In this document: one piece after another, positions 33,888 through 45,700 of the stretch
Numbering within the stretch: the first letter of the stretch is position 1
Layout of the letters: the number at the start of each line of letters is the position of its first letter
NCBI GenBank assembly: GCA_030248215.1
Contig: JASANG010002307.1
Span: 1-64,000, forward strand
Direction: 5' to 3'
Origin: Enoplolaimus lenunculus
Taxonomy: Eukaryota > Nematoda > Enoplea > Enoplida > Thoracostomopsidae
DNA: 64,000 nucleotides
Made by a program: the position numbers and the translations under genes
The notes under the pieces: model-generated
Databases searched by the model: none
What the model saw: only the letters and a program-made list of their open reading frames with translations
What the model was told of the DNA's origin: nothing

Positions 33888-34090
33888 CTTTAGGGTTGCG
33901 CTATGCTTTTGTTGACGTCCGTCGCCGTTCGTCTCTGTGCGTCACCCGTACGGCGCCATCCATCACCTTGCGGTATCGTACGCAAATATTAACTCATGTA
34001 CGATAACGATAAAGAACAGTGACGGATGGTCCATACGGATGACGGACGGCGCCGTAGTGATGGACGTCGTCGGACGTCAAGTACAGCGGA
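33888..34090. repeat. R10 GC-rich element
   Basis: It starts 'tagggttgcgctatgctttt'. The arms 'gacgtccgtcgccgttcgtc' and 'gacggacggcgccgtagtg' are inverted. The copy at 40797 is more complete. Confidence 0.6.
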
Positions 34091-34375
34091 ACCGTTACTT
34101 CTAAAGTTCTCTAGGACCGGGGACTCTAACAAAATCATTCACTCTGTACAATGCGATTTCAAATTAATTTTTCATCTTTGCCGCAAATTAGGATAAGCAT
34201 CATCTTTGTGTTGAGTTTCAGAAGTATAATTTATTTGAAATATTAAAAATTTTAAAAATTTTAAAAAATTTTACTTCAATTGTACTCACTTGTGGTCTAA
34301 TGGTTACATGGTATTTGTTGACTGTGCTCTCACATCGAGTTCAGGTAACAGCAAAAGGATGTGCCTAAAATTTAG

Positions 34376-34510
34376 GGCTCGTACTCCTCAAATGTGTGTA
34401 TAGCGCCTATGATCAGTTGGTGATAAATGTTGTAACTTTGCAACCAGTAAATGTTGAGGCTCAAAATTCGGCACATATTTTGTATTTGATTACTCCTGTA
34501 CCCAATGGCG
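34376..34510. repeat. R3 element, left half only
   Basis: 'cgtactcctcaaatgtgtgt' and 'ctatgatcagttggtgataa' match the R3 left arm. The right arm is absent. Confidence 0.55.
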
Positions 34511-34593
34511 GATCCATGCGGGGGCACCCCGGGCGTGGCCCCTCCCCCAACAGCATCTCGACAAAAATTATATAAAGTGTCAACTGCTGTTCT

Positions 34594-35030
34594 ACTGTAG
34601 TGACCCGAATAAGATGGGGACTAATATTCATTTGGCCTCTCCAGAGAGTACCCCCCTTGTTTTATTCGGTTACGGACTGTTATTTATTTTTAACCCTCTC
34701 CGCCGCCCTTCGTTACTGATATATATCCGGTACTGCAATTATCCGTTAAATTTAACGTTTATTTGTGTTGTGTCAATAGCTTGAGCGATAATGCAAGGTT
34801 GTACTTAAGAATGTACATTCAAAATTTAGCTACGCTTTTTCAACTAAAATTATTTGGTCCTGGAGTCATTTATGCGCTACCATTAGGGATAATTGACATT
34901 TATGGACTCTAATTAGGGTTTAGGGACTCTATCCGCTTACATACTCTTATTAGAGATACGGAATCCTATTGATTCGGACTCAAAATGGGGACTCCCTTTT
35001 ATTACCCCCTCTTATTCGGGTCAATACAGT
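34594..35030. mobile_element. R14 TIR element
   Basis: 'actgtagtgacccgaataag' at the left mirrors 'cttattcgggtcaatacagt' at the right. The interior is non-coding. TA-rich edges suggest a TA target, but this is not certain. Confidence 0.75.
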
Positions 35031-35475
35031 ACGCTGTTTATTAAGCTGCTGCCTTTAAATTTGTGCCTGTTTGAAACCAAATCTGAACTTATGTTTCTAC
35101 CCTGTTGTTTAGATCTAAATTGCGTTGATGCGTTAGTTTTATTTGTGATTCATCTCAATTGAACGAACGTAAAGAAGCCGATTCTATTTGCAATAGTTGT
35201 GTGGTTTGTGTGTGGGTCAAAAGTAAGCTTATTACCTGTGAGATTTTGCCCCCGCCCCATTTTGAGATTCTGAATCCGCCACTACCTGTACCAATTCTGA
35301 ATTCAACAACTGCAATAGTAAGTGACTTTGAAAACTTGTTACTAACTGTGATGATAGTTGCTACATACATTTGAGAATATGGGCCTAGGCCTAAAACGTA
35401 AAATGGTGTAAAACCTATTAAAATCTACTCTATTGCAGTATCGCGGGAAAACGAAACGTTTTCAAAATTAGGCTG

Positions 35476-35855
35476 TAAGCCCGTATTTCCAAATGTGTGC
35501 ACCATATATCAACAGTTGGTGATAGGTCTTGCAACTTTCGGCTCATGTAAAAATCAGGGGCGGAACGTATTTCCGTGGGACTACAATAGCAATAGAATAA
35601 TCTTAAGCTTTAGACTAATTTGTTTTGCTTGGCTTAGGCTTAGGAGTATGCTTATAATACTGTTCCGCCCCTATTCTTTACATTGACCCAACTTTCGAAC
35701 CTGCAAATGCTGACGCTCAAAATTCAACACATTTTTCGCATACGACCTGGTCTACTCCTGTACCAACATTGAGTTCAACAATTGTAACAGTTTAAGTAGT
35801 GAGTTAGAAAACCTATCACTAACTGACAATAGTTGAAACCCACATTTGAGAATAT
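35476..35855. repeat. R3 palindromic element split by an R1 insertion
   Basis: The left arm 'gcccgtatttccaaatgtgt' is at 35476-35540. The rest resumes at 35690 and ends 'cacatttgagaatatgggcc'. The break falls inside the 'caactttcgaacctg' motif seen in R3. Confidence 0.8.
35541..35689 (+). mobile_element. R1 TIR element with perfect 8-bp target duplication, inside R3
   Basis: aactttcg at 35533-35540 is repeated at 35690-35697. The ends are 'gctcatgtaaaaatcagggg' and 'ccgcccctattctttacatt'. The core is short, with two TTAGGC units. Confidence 0.9.
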
Positions 35856-35863
35856 GGGCCTTA

Positions 35864-36106
35864 CACTGCAAAAAATGGTGAGTCAAATTGACTCTGTCCG
35901 AAATAGGCTTTTTGGGACCACGCAAACTGAGTCACATTCGACTCCACCAGAGTTAAATTCGACTCAATGAGCGATTTCGGTGAGTCGAGTATGACTATGG
36001 CGGAGTCGAATAACGACTCTGGCGGAGTCGAATTTGACTCAGTTGGTGTAGTCCGCAAAAAGCCTATTTGGAAGAGTGTCAATTTGACTCGCCATTTTTT
36101 GCAGTG
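35864..36106. mobile_element. R11 palindromic MITE flanked by TA
   Basis: 'cactgcaaaaaatggtgagt' on the left and 'actcgccattttttgcagtg' on the right are perfect inverted ends with TA on each side. The body is built from 'gagtcgaatttgactc'-like palindromes. The TA target suggests mobilisation by a Tc1/mariner-type transposase (inference). Confidence 0.85.
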
Positions 36107-36659
36107 TAGAAATAGCAAAAAATAGACAAAAAACGCTCTACTGCAAATATCTGGGAATCGCAATAAACACAACCGAAATATAATAGTTTAGAGTAAGAAC
36201 GCAGTGGAAAAATTATAGCATTTTGCCATAAAAACAGCGTTTGCTCATGAATAGACGATATTTGACTGTCAATAACGTGAAACAGAGCACAGTTGTGTTA
36301 CGAAATATTTTTCACAAATTTTGACATATATACGATTCAATGTTAATACTGAAATATTACGTATACGGTTGCAGTAACGTCAGAGCGCATTCCAAACACC
36401 ACCCTCTCGTAGGATAACTTTTAAATAACAATATTTTGGAGGGACACCAAGGCCGAACGGCGCAGTGAAACGGCCCTACAAGACCGTAGTTGGAGACAGG
36501 CCATGGAGTCAAGTAGGGCTCGCCTCCACCCTGGAAAATTTTCACCCCAAGAAAAGTTTCGGCCGTCTTTAGCGTACCGAGCTGCTGCTAGAGACGTGCA
36601 TTCTGCGAGAATATTAATATTCTTATTTTTCAACTAAAGTGCGACCAGGGTCGGCGTTC
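36107..36659. other. Intergenic, nothing certain
   Basis: 36430-36600 has moderate G+C but frames of only 62-70 codons with no recognised family. Confidence 0.35.
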
Positions 36660-36830
36660 GGATAATCGCCTATCCCACAGGTCCGAAGGAATCTATAAAA
36701 TGTTTCACAGCTCTATAAGTGCGTGGTCCGCGAACTGTATGGTACCGGGCTTTTCTTGGATTAGCTTGATAACTGGCGCTGGAGCAGCTTCGGACCACAG
36801 CGCTATTTGAGGTTTCATCGCCTAGAATAT
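36660..36830 (-). other. Exon-like segment, unassigned
   Basis: After an acceptor-like TATATTCTAG (minus strand) two frames stay open. One gives 36 residues (ALWSEAAPAPVIKLIQEK ... ALIEL stop). The other gives about 50 residues ending VKHFIDSFGPVG and a stop. Base composition is more even than in the flanks. No family recognised. Confidence 0.25.
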
Positions 36831-37215
36831 AATGGCTATTACCCTAGACCAGAGAAACCAAATGATATTAGAACATAAGTACTCGTTTGGATATTCTGAA
36901 GGGTTTCTATTTGGCAGGGGCGGGGGGTAAATTTCCACCCACAGCTGTTGCAGTATCGCCTGAAGTAAAGTTAAGGACCGGATATAAGGTTGGGAACAAG
37001 CATGGGGTGATTTATCCGCTCTTTAAATTTTTAAAGTTATATGGAAACAATTAATCGGATCATAACGGATTTTGGACGACAGGAATTTTCACGTTCGCTG
37101 GTGTCGTTCGCCAATGGTTTCATATTACAATCTTTACCGTCCTGAAATGAAATCTTGGCTCGTTTGTGTTGTCAACACTTATATTCAGCAAAATGCTGTC
37201 ATTCGGAGTTCGCTG

Positions 37216-37905
37216 CCAGTGTAAAGAACAAGGGCGGAACAGTATTAGAAGCATAGTCCTAAGCCTAAGCCTACGCCTAAGCCTAACCGTAACAATGAAC
37301 ATATTCCTAAGACTAAGCCTACTCCTAAGCCTAACGTAAGAATGAGCATATTCCTAAGCCTAAACCTACTCCTAAGCCTAACCGTAAGAATGAGCATATT
37401 CCTAAGCCTAATCCGAAGCCTAACTGTAAGAATGAGCATATTCCTAAGCCTAGGTTAATCCGAAGCCTAACTGTAAGAATGAGCATATTCCTAAGCCTAA
37501 GCCTACGCCTAAGCGAACCATAAGAATGAGCATATTCCTAAGCCTAAGCCTAAGCCTAATCCGAAGCCTAACTGTAAGAATGAGCATATTCCTAAGCCTA
37601 AGCCTAAGCCTAATCCGAAGCCTAACTGTAAGAATGAGCATATTCCTAAGCCTAAGCCTACGCCTAAGCCTAACCGTAAGAATGAGCATATTTCTAAGCC
37701 TAAGCATACGCCTAAGCCTAACCGTAAGAATGAGCATATTCCTAAGCCTAAGCCTACGCCTAAACCTAACCGTAACAATGAGCATATTCCAAAGCCTAAG
37801 CCTAAGCCTAAACTGAAGCTAAGCAAAAAAATAGTCTAAAACTTAAGCTTTACTCTATTGCAGTCCCACATAAATACGTTCTGCTCCTGATCTTTACATG
37901 AGTCA
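37216..37905 (-). mobile_element. R1 TIR element with greatly expanded TTAGGC array
   Basis: Inverted ends 'gtgtaaagaacaagggcgga' and 'ctgctcctgatctttacatg'. The inside has about ten repeats of a 50-60 base unit, each made of 3-5 'cctaag' blocks plus 'cgtaagaatgagcatatt'. The usual family member is 150-250 bp and this one is about 690 bp. Confidence 0.88.
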
Positions 37906-38055
37906 TAATCTGTTACGTATCCGATTTTCATGAAACATTCGAGGAAATTCAACCGTTATTTCCGATCACAAGCATATATGAATGGTAACATCGAACAATT
38001 TTAGGCTAATTAATGGTAGAAGTGGTTTTGTATATGTATTTAAATTGAACAAACA

Positions 38056-38265
38056 GGGCCAATGTCACTTGTAGAACCGTAACAGTAGGTTAAGCGTATT
38101 CCTTTAAGCCTAAGCGTTTCAAAAATGTGTTCCTACTCCTTAAAGCCTATACCTAAACCTAAGCGTAAGCCCAAGTCTAAGCCTAAGCAAAAAATGTCTA
38201 GAATGTAAGTCTACTCTTTTATAGACCCACCAGAAACTGGGACGGCCCTAAAAGTAACATGGGCC
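38056..38265 (+). mobile_element. R2 TIR element with TTAGGC core
   Basis: 'gggccaatgtcacttgtaga' and 'cctaaaagtaacatgggcc' are inverted ends. The interior holds 'gcgtttcaaaaatgtgttcc' and 'tctactcttttatagaccca'. Confidence 0.78.
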
Positions 38266-39044
38266 ACCAAGGGAATAGTTGAGGAAAAAATCTGCTATAC
38301 CTACTGCGTGTACATTTTGAGTTTCAGCATAGCTGTCAGGTAAATCTAAGAGCGTAAAGGGCGTACGGAGAGAAGGGCGTACGGAGAGAAGACCTTTGAA
38401 TCTGTGTACCATCCGTGTTCATACTCTTGACAGTTGCCAATGTATGGAACAACGCCGTAACAGTAGTATAAGCATATTCCTAAGACTAAAAGCAATTGGC
38501 TGGAAGAACAAACTAAAAAGCTTAAGCACCATTCAATTCATTTTTAATATTAATATGAATTTTGGGCGCCAAACTAAAATTTGCGCGCAAATATATTTTA
38601 AAGCAAAGGTTGAGTTTCGTCCGCGGTTTTTTATAAAATTTAGGTTATAACCCGAAATGACGTATCTATGACGAATTACCTATAAGTTTCCTGTCTCTGA
38701 CCAAAGAACCCAAAGGTTTTATACTGTAAATTCCAATGAGTTAATTAATCTACTCAGACGGACAGTTAGTTATTTCTGAGTTAACAACAAAAAACTTTAC
38801 CTCACACTGAGTTTCGTTGATTCTTACTCTTGAGTTTATTTCGGAAAATATCGAATACTTCAACCCAGGGTTTGAAAACTTCTCAAATGTATGCAGTTGC
38901 GCCTATCACCACTTAGTATTAAGAGGTCCTGGAGCTCTGAAACCAGCCAATGAACTACAATTTGGAACATTTTTCGCATTTCATTGGTTATTAATTAGTT
39001 TTCGAGCTGGGGCGTTGCCAATATTTCGGTTTGGAAGGCTATAA
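38266..39044. other. Intergenic with R1, R4 and R3 fragments
   Basis: 38440-38490 is an R1 fragment ('gccgtaacagtagtataagc'). 38724-38850 is the left half of R4 ('actgtaaattccaatgagtt'). 38873-38930 is an R3 left arm. No gene. Confidence 0.5.
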
Positions 39045-39270
39045 TCAAAGCCCGTATTCTCAAATGTGTGTAGCACCTATCACCAGTTGGTGATAGGTCG
39101 TGTTCCTTTGGCACAAAAGCATGCTTAAGTTCAAAATTTAGCTCATTGTTTGCGTTTGATTTGCACTACTTCTGCACCCATTTTGGGATTTGCAATTGCA
39201 GCTGTTCGTCGGTGAAAACCTATCGCTAAAACTGATGATGGTGCTATATGCATTTGGGAATGTGGGCCCT
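39045..39270. repeat. R3 palindromic element, near complete
   Basis: 'gcccgtattctcaaatgtgt' and 'ctatcaccagttggtgatag' on the left, 'gctatatgcatttgggaatg' on the right. Confidence 0.8.
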
Positions 39271-39525
39271 TGCTTAAAACAAGGTCATAATAACTAGAAA
39301 CTGCGATGCTATACTAAATCCTGATTGAAGTCAATTTTAATAATCTTCCTGAAATTGTCAGGCGAGAATATACCCTCTATCCGTTCGGATCTCTACGACC
39401 TTTCTACGACCTTGAAGACAAGTTTGACATTGTACCTAAACCGCAGTTCGCATGTTTGTGTTGCTAACTGGTGACAGGTGTTATACACATTTGAGAATTT
39501 TACAGGATTTCAAATTATTTTCATT

Positions 39526-39753
39526 TCAATGACGATAGCAAATCTTCGGTGCTGACGGGTTCGGTTCAACGGTTATTTCGTAGCGAACGTCAACATAAGA
39601 TTGTGGACAACATTCATAATGAATTGCATTGCGAGTAACATTTGTTTGTTTTATTCGATAGCAAACGTGTTCTTTGTAGGCGTCGAGAGAAACAGCTGAA
39701 TCCCCATCAACGTGCAGATCTAAGAATTCGCTCGATCGAGTCCAACTGCCAAT
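39526..39753 (-). CDS. AChBP-like exon 6: loops B and C, stop codon
   Basis: Acceptor GTTTTAG, phase 0, 75 codons plus TGA. It opens with IGSWTRSSEFLDL (loop B Trp) and contains HYECCPQSYVDVRYEI (loop C). It ends EPNPSAPKICYRH. A weak GT (GTCAGC) near the end could be a donor if a membrane domain follows, but no M1-like exon was recognised downstream. Confidence 0.85.
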   Translation of the reverse strand: MGSWTRSSEFLDLHVDGDSAVSLDAYKEHVCYRIKQTNVTRNAIHYECCPQSYVDVRYEITVEPNPSAPKICYRH

Positions 39754-42700
39754 CTAAAACAATTAATATTTAAATTGCTTTTATATTTTACCGACAACTC
39801 ATTTGTCCGGTATAAAAGATGCCGCTGCAAATTTCAGTGAGTTGATTTCAATTCAGAATGAGTTGAATCACTCAGTCTGACTTAGGGCTATCAGAATCCA
39901 GAATTTTGAGTTGATTCAGCTCATTCTGAGTTAATCAACTCACATTAGAGTCAACTCAACTCAGAGTGAAAATCAACTCAACTCCAAAGGGAACTAATGT
40001 TTACTGATATTAATTCAGATATAACCAACTCGCTAGCTAAATTGATTAATCAACTCATTGAAATTTACAGTGTGTATATAGCACCAATCTCCAGCTGATG
40101 ATAAATCAGTGAAGATCTAATATCAAATTCATTATATTTATGTATGTTGTTTTAGAGTTAAATGAAATAAACAATCATTGGCTGAATTTTTTTGGCAATC
40201 AAAACGGTTGTCAAAATTATGCGATGCTGTAGAAAGCAAAATTTTACTAATTCTACGCAACTTTTAGTTGTTTTTAAACATTTCTAAGCTGTTGGAGCAC
40301 TTTCGCTATTGACCGTTAGCGAAAAACCGAAATTCTGACGTACCTTCATTTGACAACGAGCGGAGTTAAAATCGGGTCCAGAATCCTCGGATGAGTCACC
40401 AGCTGTGTCCACAAAATCCACAGTACACATCGTATTGAATTTGAACGGAGTAACGTACATAATCTGGCCTGTGTGGCTGATAACAGCTAAAACATCTGAT
40501 TTGTGTCCAATGGCACCCGAATATGCGTCCCTGAAAATACATTTTCTATTGTTCTGCTGTAAACAATACAAATTTTGATACAAAAGTACAAAATAAGTAT
40601 GAAAATTAAGACATGGTGTACGCAAGATAATGTGGACGATGCACTAAACCGGCTTATAAAGCTTTACTGGTATATTGCCAGTACCAAATGCAATGTACAC
40701 CTGGAATTTTAGAATAAACCTCCTCTGTCTAATTATTAGGTTAATCCTTAGGTTTATATTTAGTCTTAAGCTTTGGTAAAGGCTCATACAAGGGTTTAGG
40801 GTTGCGCTGCACTTGTCGTGCGGCGTTGTCCGGCGCCGTATGTCACCATGCGTTACCATGCGGTACCGTAAGTGTGTCGCCTTACGGGTGACGCACAGTG
40901 ACGAGCGGCGTCGGACGGATGACGTAGGTCACAGACGGCGCCGAAGCGGCGACAGACGGCGCCGAAGCGGCGACGGACGGCGCCGGAAGTCAGCAAACGT
41001 ATAGCGCAACCCTAAGGCTTACGCTTAGATGGGCCTTTTTCGAAACCTAAGTCTGAGTTTGAGCTAAACTTGAGGCAGGAAAGTGTTGGAGAGCCCGGGA
41101 TCCAAACAAAACACCGCCGATTTTTTGGTGTCCGCTTTAGGTTCTGGTTCAAGCATTCAGGCTTAGAGCTTCCTACATCTACTGTGTCAATTTTCACATC
41201 CGCAATTGCATCAGTTCGTCAGTATGACAACCTATGGCTAAACAGGCGAAATCTGTTTACGCATTTTAAGAATATGAAATTTAGGCTTAGGCTTATGTTT
41301 AGGCTCAGGCTCAAACTTATCGAGCAGGCGCTTATGTGTCAACATGGGCTAAATAAAGTGTCAATGGCGTACTGGTAATTGAACAAATCGGGCCTCCAAA
41401 CGTTTTCACCAGGCACGCGAACATTTTCCGCACCCTTGTACTCAGCAGGATCCCATGCCAGACGTGGGTCGGTCCAAACCTGATAACAAAATCGCGTATG
41501 GAACATAAATTATAAATTTCGCGATAATCTTAAATGGGAACTAAACGATTGTATATAAAAACTGAAAACACCGGCCTATTTTTAATATTTGCTGATACAT
41601 TTTGCCTGCAACAACACGAGCTGATCCTGAAACACAATTGCCAGAAGTTTACAGGCGGAAGTTCGCAGGAGTGGGAATCTCAAAGATGCTTTTACCAGCC
41701 AGCGCATAATCAGAACATTGACGCACTGGCACTGATGTGGTCGAATTCGAAGCTTTGTTTGATTTTATATTTCAAAAATGTTTTGTTTAATTGCAAACTG
41801 GATTCGCCGGAACACAGTCACACTCTGGATCCATCCCTGTCTGACTCAAGATACTGTGGACCAAGTATTATGGAACAGTGGACCAAGTATTATGGAACAG
41901 TGGACCAACGGAACAGTGGACCAAGTATTTTGGAACAGTGGACCAAGTATTACGGAACAGTGGACCAACGGAACAGTGGACCAAGTATTTTGGAACAGTG
42001 GACCAAGTATTACGGAACAGTGGACCAATGTAACAGTGGACCAAGTATTTTGGAACCGTGGACCAAGTATTATGGAACAGTGGACCAAGAAAGGAACAGA
42101 CCAAGTATTATGGAACAGTGGACCAACGGAACAGTGGACCAAGTATTTTGGAACAGTGGACCAAGTATTACGGAACAGTGGACCAATGTAACAGTGGACC
42201 AAGTATTTTGGAACCGTGGACCAAGTATTATGGAACAGTGGACCAAGTATTATGGAACAGTGGACCAAGTATTTTGGAACAGTGGACCAAGTATTATGGA
42301 ACAGTGGACCAACGGAACAGTGGACCAAGTATTTTGGAACAGTGGACCAAGTATTACGGAACAGTGGACCAATGTAACAGTGGACCAAGTATTTTGGAAC
42401 CGTGGACCAAGTATTATGGAACAGTGGACCAAGTATTATGGAACAGTGGACCAAGTATTATGGAACAGTGGACCAAGTATTTTGGAACAGTGGACCAAGT
42501 ATTATGGAACAGTGGACCAATTATTATGGAACAGTGGACCAATTATTATGGAACAGTGGACCAATTATTATGGAACAGTGGACCAAGTATTTTGGAACAG
42601 TGGACCAATTATTATGGAACAGTGGACCAATTATTATGGAACAGTGGACCAATTATTATGGAACAGTGGACCAAGTATTTTGGAACAGTGGACCAATTAT

Positions 42701-45700
42701 TATGGAACAGTGGACCAATTATTATGGAACAGTGGACCAATTATTATGGAACAGTGGACCAAGTATTATGGAACAGTGGACCAAGTATTATGGAACAGTG
42801 GACCAAGTATTTTGGAACAGTGGACCAAGTATTATGGAACAGTGGACCAATTATTATGGAACAGTGGACCAATTATTATGGAACAGTGGACCAATTATTA
42901 TGGAACAGTGGACCAATTATTATGGAACAGTGGACCAATTATTATGGAACAGTGGACCAATTATTATGGAATGACGGGCAATTTAATTGCAGTAAACTTC
43001 CAATACAATCAAAATCAACTTACTTGTCTCAGCCAACCATCAAAAGTCGCCACACCTCCTCTTTTGCACTAAAATTTAAGCAATTTAAATCAAGGGTGTG
43101 TGATACTTTTGAACAAGAGTAGGCAACTCTGCGGGTTTCACATGGTACAAAATGGATCACCGGACGTTGCGTTTTTGACCGACCCCTTTTATTGAGATGT
43201 GAGTCGCTGTCACATTCAGTAAACGCTAAATGAAACTAAAGAGATGCATTTTTGATTCCATGTACATAAAATGCCATGGTTAACACAGATTGTACCCCCT
43301 TGAAATAAAGGAGAGGTCGGTCAAAAACGAAACGCCCGGTGGTACATTTTGTATCATGCGGAACCCCAAGAGTTACTCTTGTATCATGCACTCTTGATTA
43401 AACTGATTTTGTATTATGAAAGGTTATGTACATGACACTGCCTGAACTTTGTCAAAACCTCCATTATATGCGGTATTACGGGAGACAACTTGGTCCTACT
43501 AAGTAGGATGTAAGCACAAGTGAAAAAGCCGCTGGAACGACCGCAAGAGATCATCAAGTTTGACCGGAACCGGAAGACAGTCATCCGGTTGTATGACGGC
43601 ACTCAGGATTTAGGACCAATGCTGCTATTGTGATTGAAAAATAAGATTCGTATCCGTGTTATAATTCTTGAGCAGACACCGCTTTGCCACCAGTATAGTA
43701 AATGTAAAAGCTCTGTTTATAGGATTATGCTTAGATTTATTTAGAGGCTTTACAAAGCTGTAGGGCGACAAATCGGGCGACCAATTGTCGTAGATTGTAA
43801 TTATTGGGACGCTCGGCGGCGGAACGGCGTCGTCCGGCGAATATAACACAATCCTTAGTGTTGCGCTATACTTTACTAAAGGGACGCCGCAGCGTGCCGC
43901 CACACGCCGCTGAACATTGCGGCGTTTGGTACTTTTCCATAAAAAGCTTAAGGTGCCACATGCCGGCTTCCGGCGGCGTGCAGCGGTACGCGTAGATTTT
44001 CGCACTTATGTTGAGTATCAGCCTTTATGCTTTATCTACAGAAAACACTTTGTGAGCTTCAGATGAACAATTTGCATTGCAATATTTTTAGCTTTACGGG
44101 TTTGGCCCATACTTTTAGGGGCGCCCAAGTTTCAGATGAGTCTATAAACGAGTAGGTTTAGATTCTAGATTACGTTTTTTGGTTAGCCTTAGGCTTAGGC
44201 TTAGGAACACATTTTTGCAACGCTTAGGCTAATAGGCTTAGGCACACATTTTTGCAACGCTTGTTCTTAGGATTAGGCTTACGAATACGCTTGATTTACT
44301 GTTACGCCCCTTAAAGTAACGTTGACCACAGGTCTTGTTGGAGAATGCAGTTCCCATTTGTCTCTGGATCGACTGCGAGCGGTATTAATATCGAACTTAC
44401 AAAATGAGCAAATCGGATCAGATCTAACGAAATGATAACGTTCACTTTTGGGGGTTGTACGTTTTTGTTATAACTGTCAAAAAGTGAACTCAGTAGACGA
44501 CTACTGGCTTCCGCTGAAACTATTAACAAAAATTATACGCTGAACAATTTCCAGTTGTCCTGAGGATCAAAAATGAAGTTTTTCAACTCCTGAACACAAC
44601 TTTTATTTATTTTAACTCATTTGTTCAAAGCAAACCTGGTGTGCGTCAGTTTGCAATGCGATTTCATAGAATAAACCATATTCACATAGAGTAGACTATG
44701 AGCAACTCGGAGATTACGTGAGCGAAATGATGCATAAATGTCCCGGATTTAAAAAGTAAAATACACTTATGTGTAAAACGTTCAACATAACCACAAGGGG
44801 TGAAAGCACCCTAGAGCTGGAGCTTCAAGCTCATAGGCTAAGCGCTTCTGGTACCTTATATCCGACAGACAAGATTTATGTCCTAGCAGAATGTATATCT
44901 CAAATGAAACAGAAAATATTCATGTGTGAAAGGGTTCAAATGTTCTTCAATTCAATTGAGAGTAAAATTTTTTACTTCATAAAATCTTACTTTGTATACA
45001 TTTTAAGTAACTTTGCTTGTTGTTGAAAGTTTTCTTTCAAGGATATGTTTATGGGTCATCCACGTTATAATGTTTACGCAGATGTAAAATATTGTACCCC
45101 CTTTTCGGAGCCCCACCTCTGTTAATACACACTTTGCTAGCGCGAAGTTTGGTTTGTCCTCACGTAAATATGTGTTGGGAATGTGGACCCATGTAAAGAT
45201 CAGGGGCGGAACGTTTATCTGTCGGACTAGAAAGAAGTAAGCTTAAGCTTTAGACTAGTATTTTGCTTGGCTTAGGCTTAGACTAAGGATTAGGCTTAGG
45301 AACAAACTCGTTCTTACGCTTAGGCTTAGGTTTAGGCTTAGCAATATGCTTATAATACTGTTCCGTCTCTGTTCTTTACATTGGCCGAAATGTGTATGTA
45401 TATATTTTGTTTCAAATTCTTTACTTCGTATAAAGAGTGTAGCTACTGTCCCGACATTCTTTCTAGAGACACAGGACAAGGTATACTCATGAAGCACACT
45501 TTCTGCACTGTACCAAATCTCAGGTTACAGTGCTGTTTTGTAGACCAGTCGAATTGAAGAGGCTGGACAATTTTGTGCATCCGCGTAGACATTATAACAT
45601 GGATGATCCATTATTGGAATTTGCAAACGAACGTCGATATTTTACGAACCTAATGAGATAATAAAAAGAACAAAAAGCAAAAACAACACTTGAAACGCTG

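Noticed and set aside
37245-37826. Leu/Arg-rich and Gly/Leu-rich frames
   Set aside because: Frames through the expanded TTAGGC-like core of an R1 element.
37216-37905. True telomere or chromosome-end remnant
   Set aside because: The array sits inside defined transposon ends and is highly interrupted. The same ends occur in many copies with target duplications.
41534-43072. 512-residue open frame across the 22-bp satellite
   Set aside because: The unit length is not a multiple of three and the unit lacks stops, so long frames appear automatically in three phases and on the other strand. It overlaps a spliced AChBP-like exon on the opposite strand.
44329-44400. 28-nt mini-intron within AChBP-like exon 2
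   Set aside because: Removing it breaks the frame, and 28 nt is too short for splicing. The micro-exon at 43024-43068 explains the missing residues.
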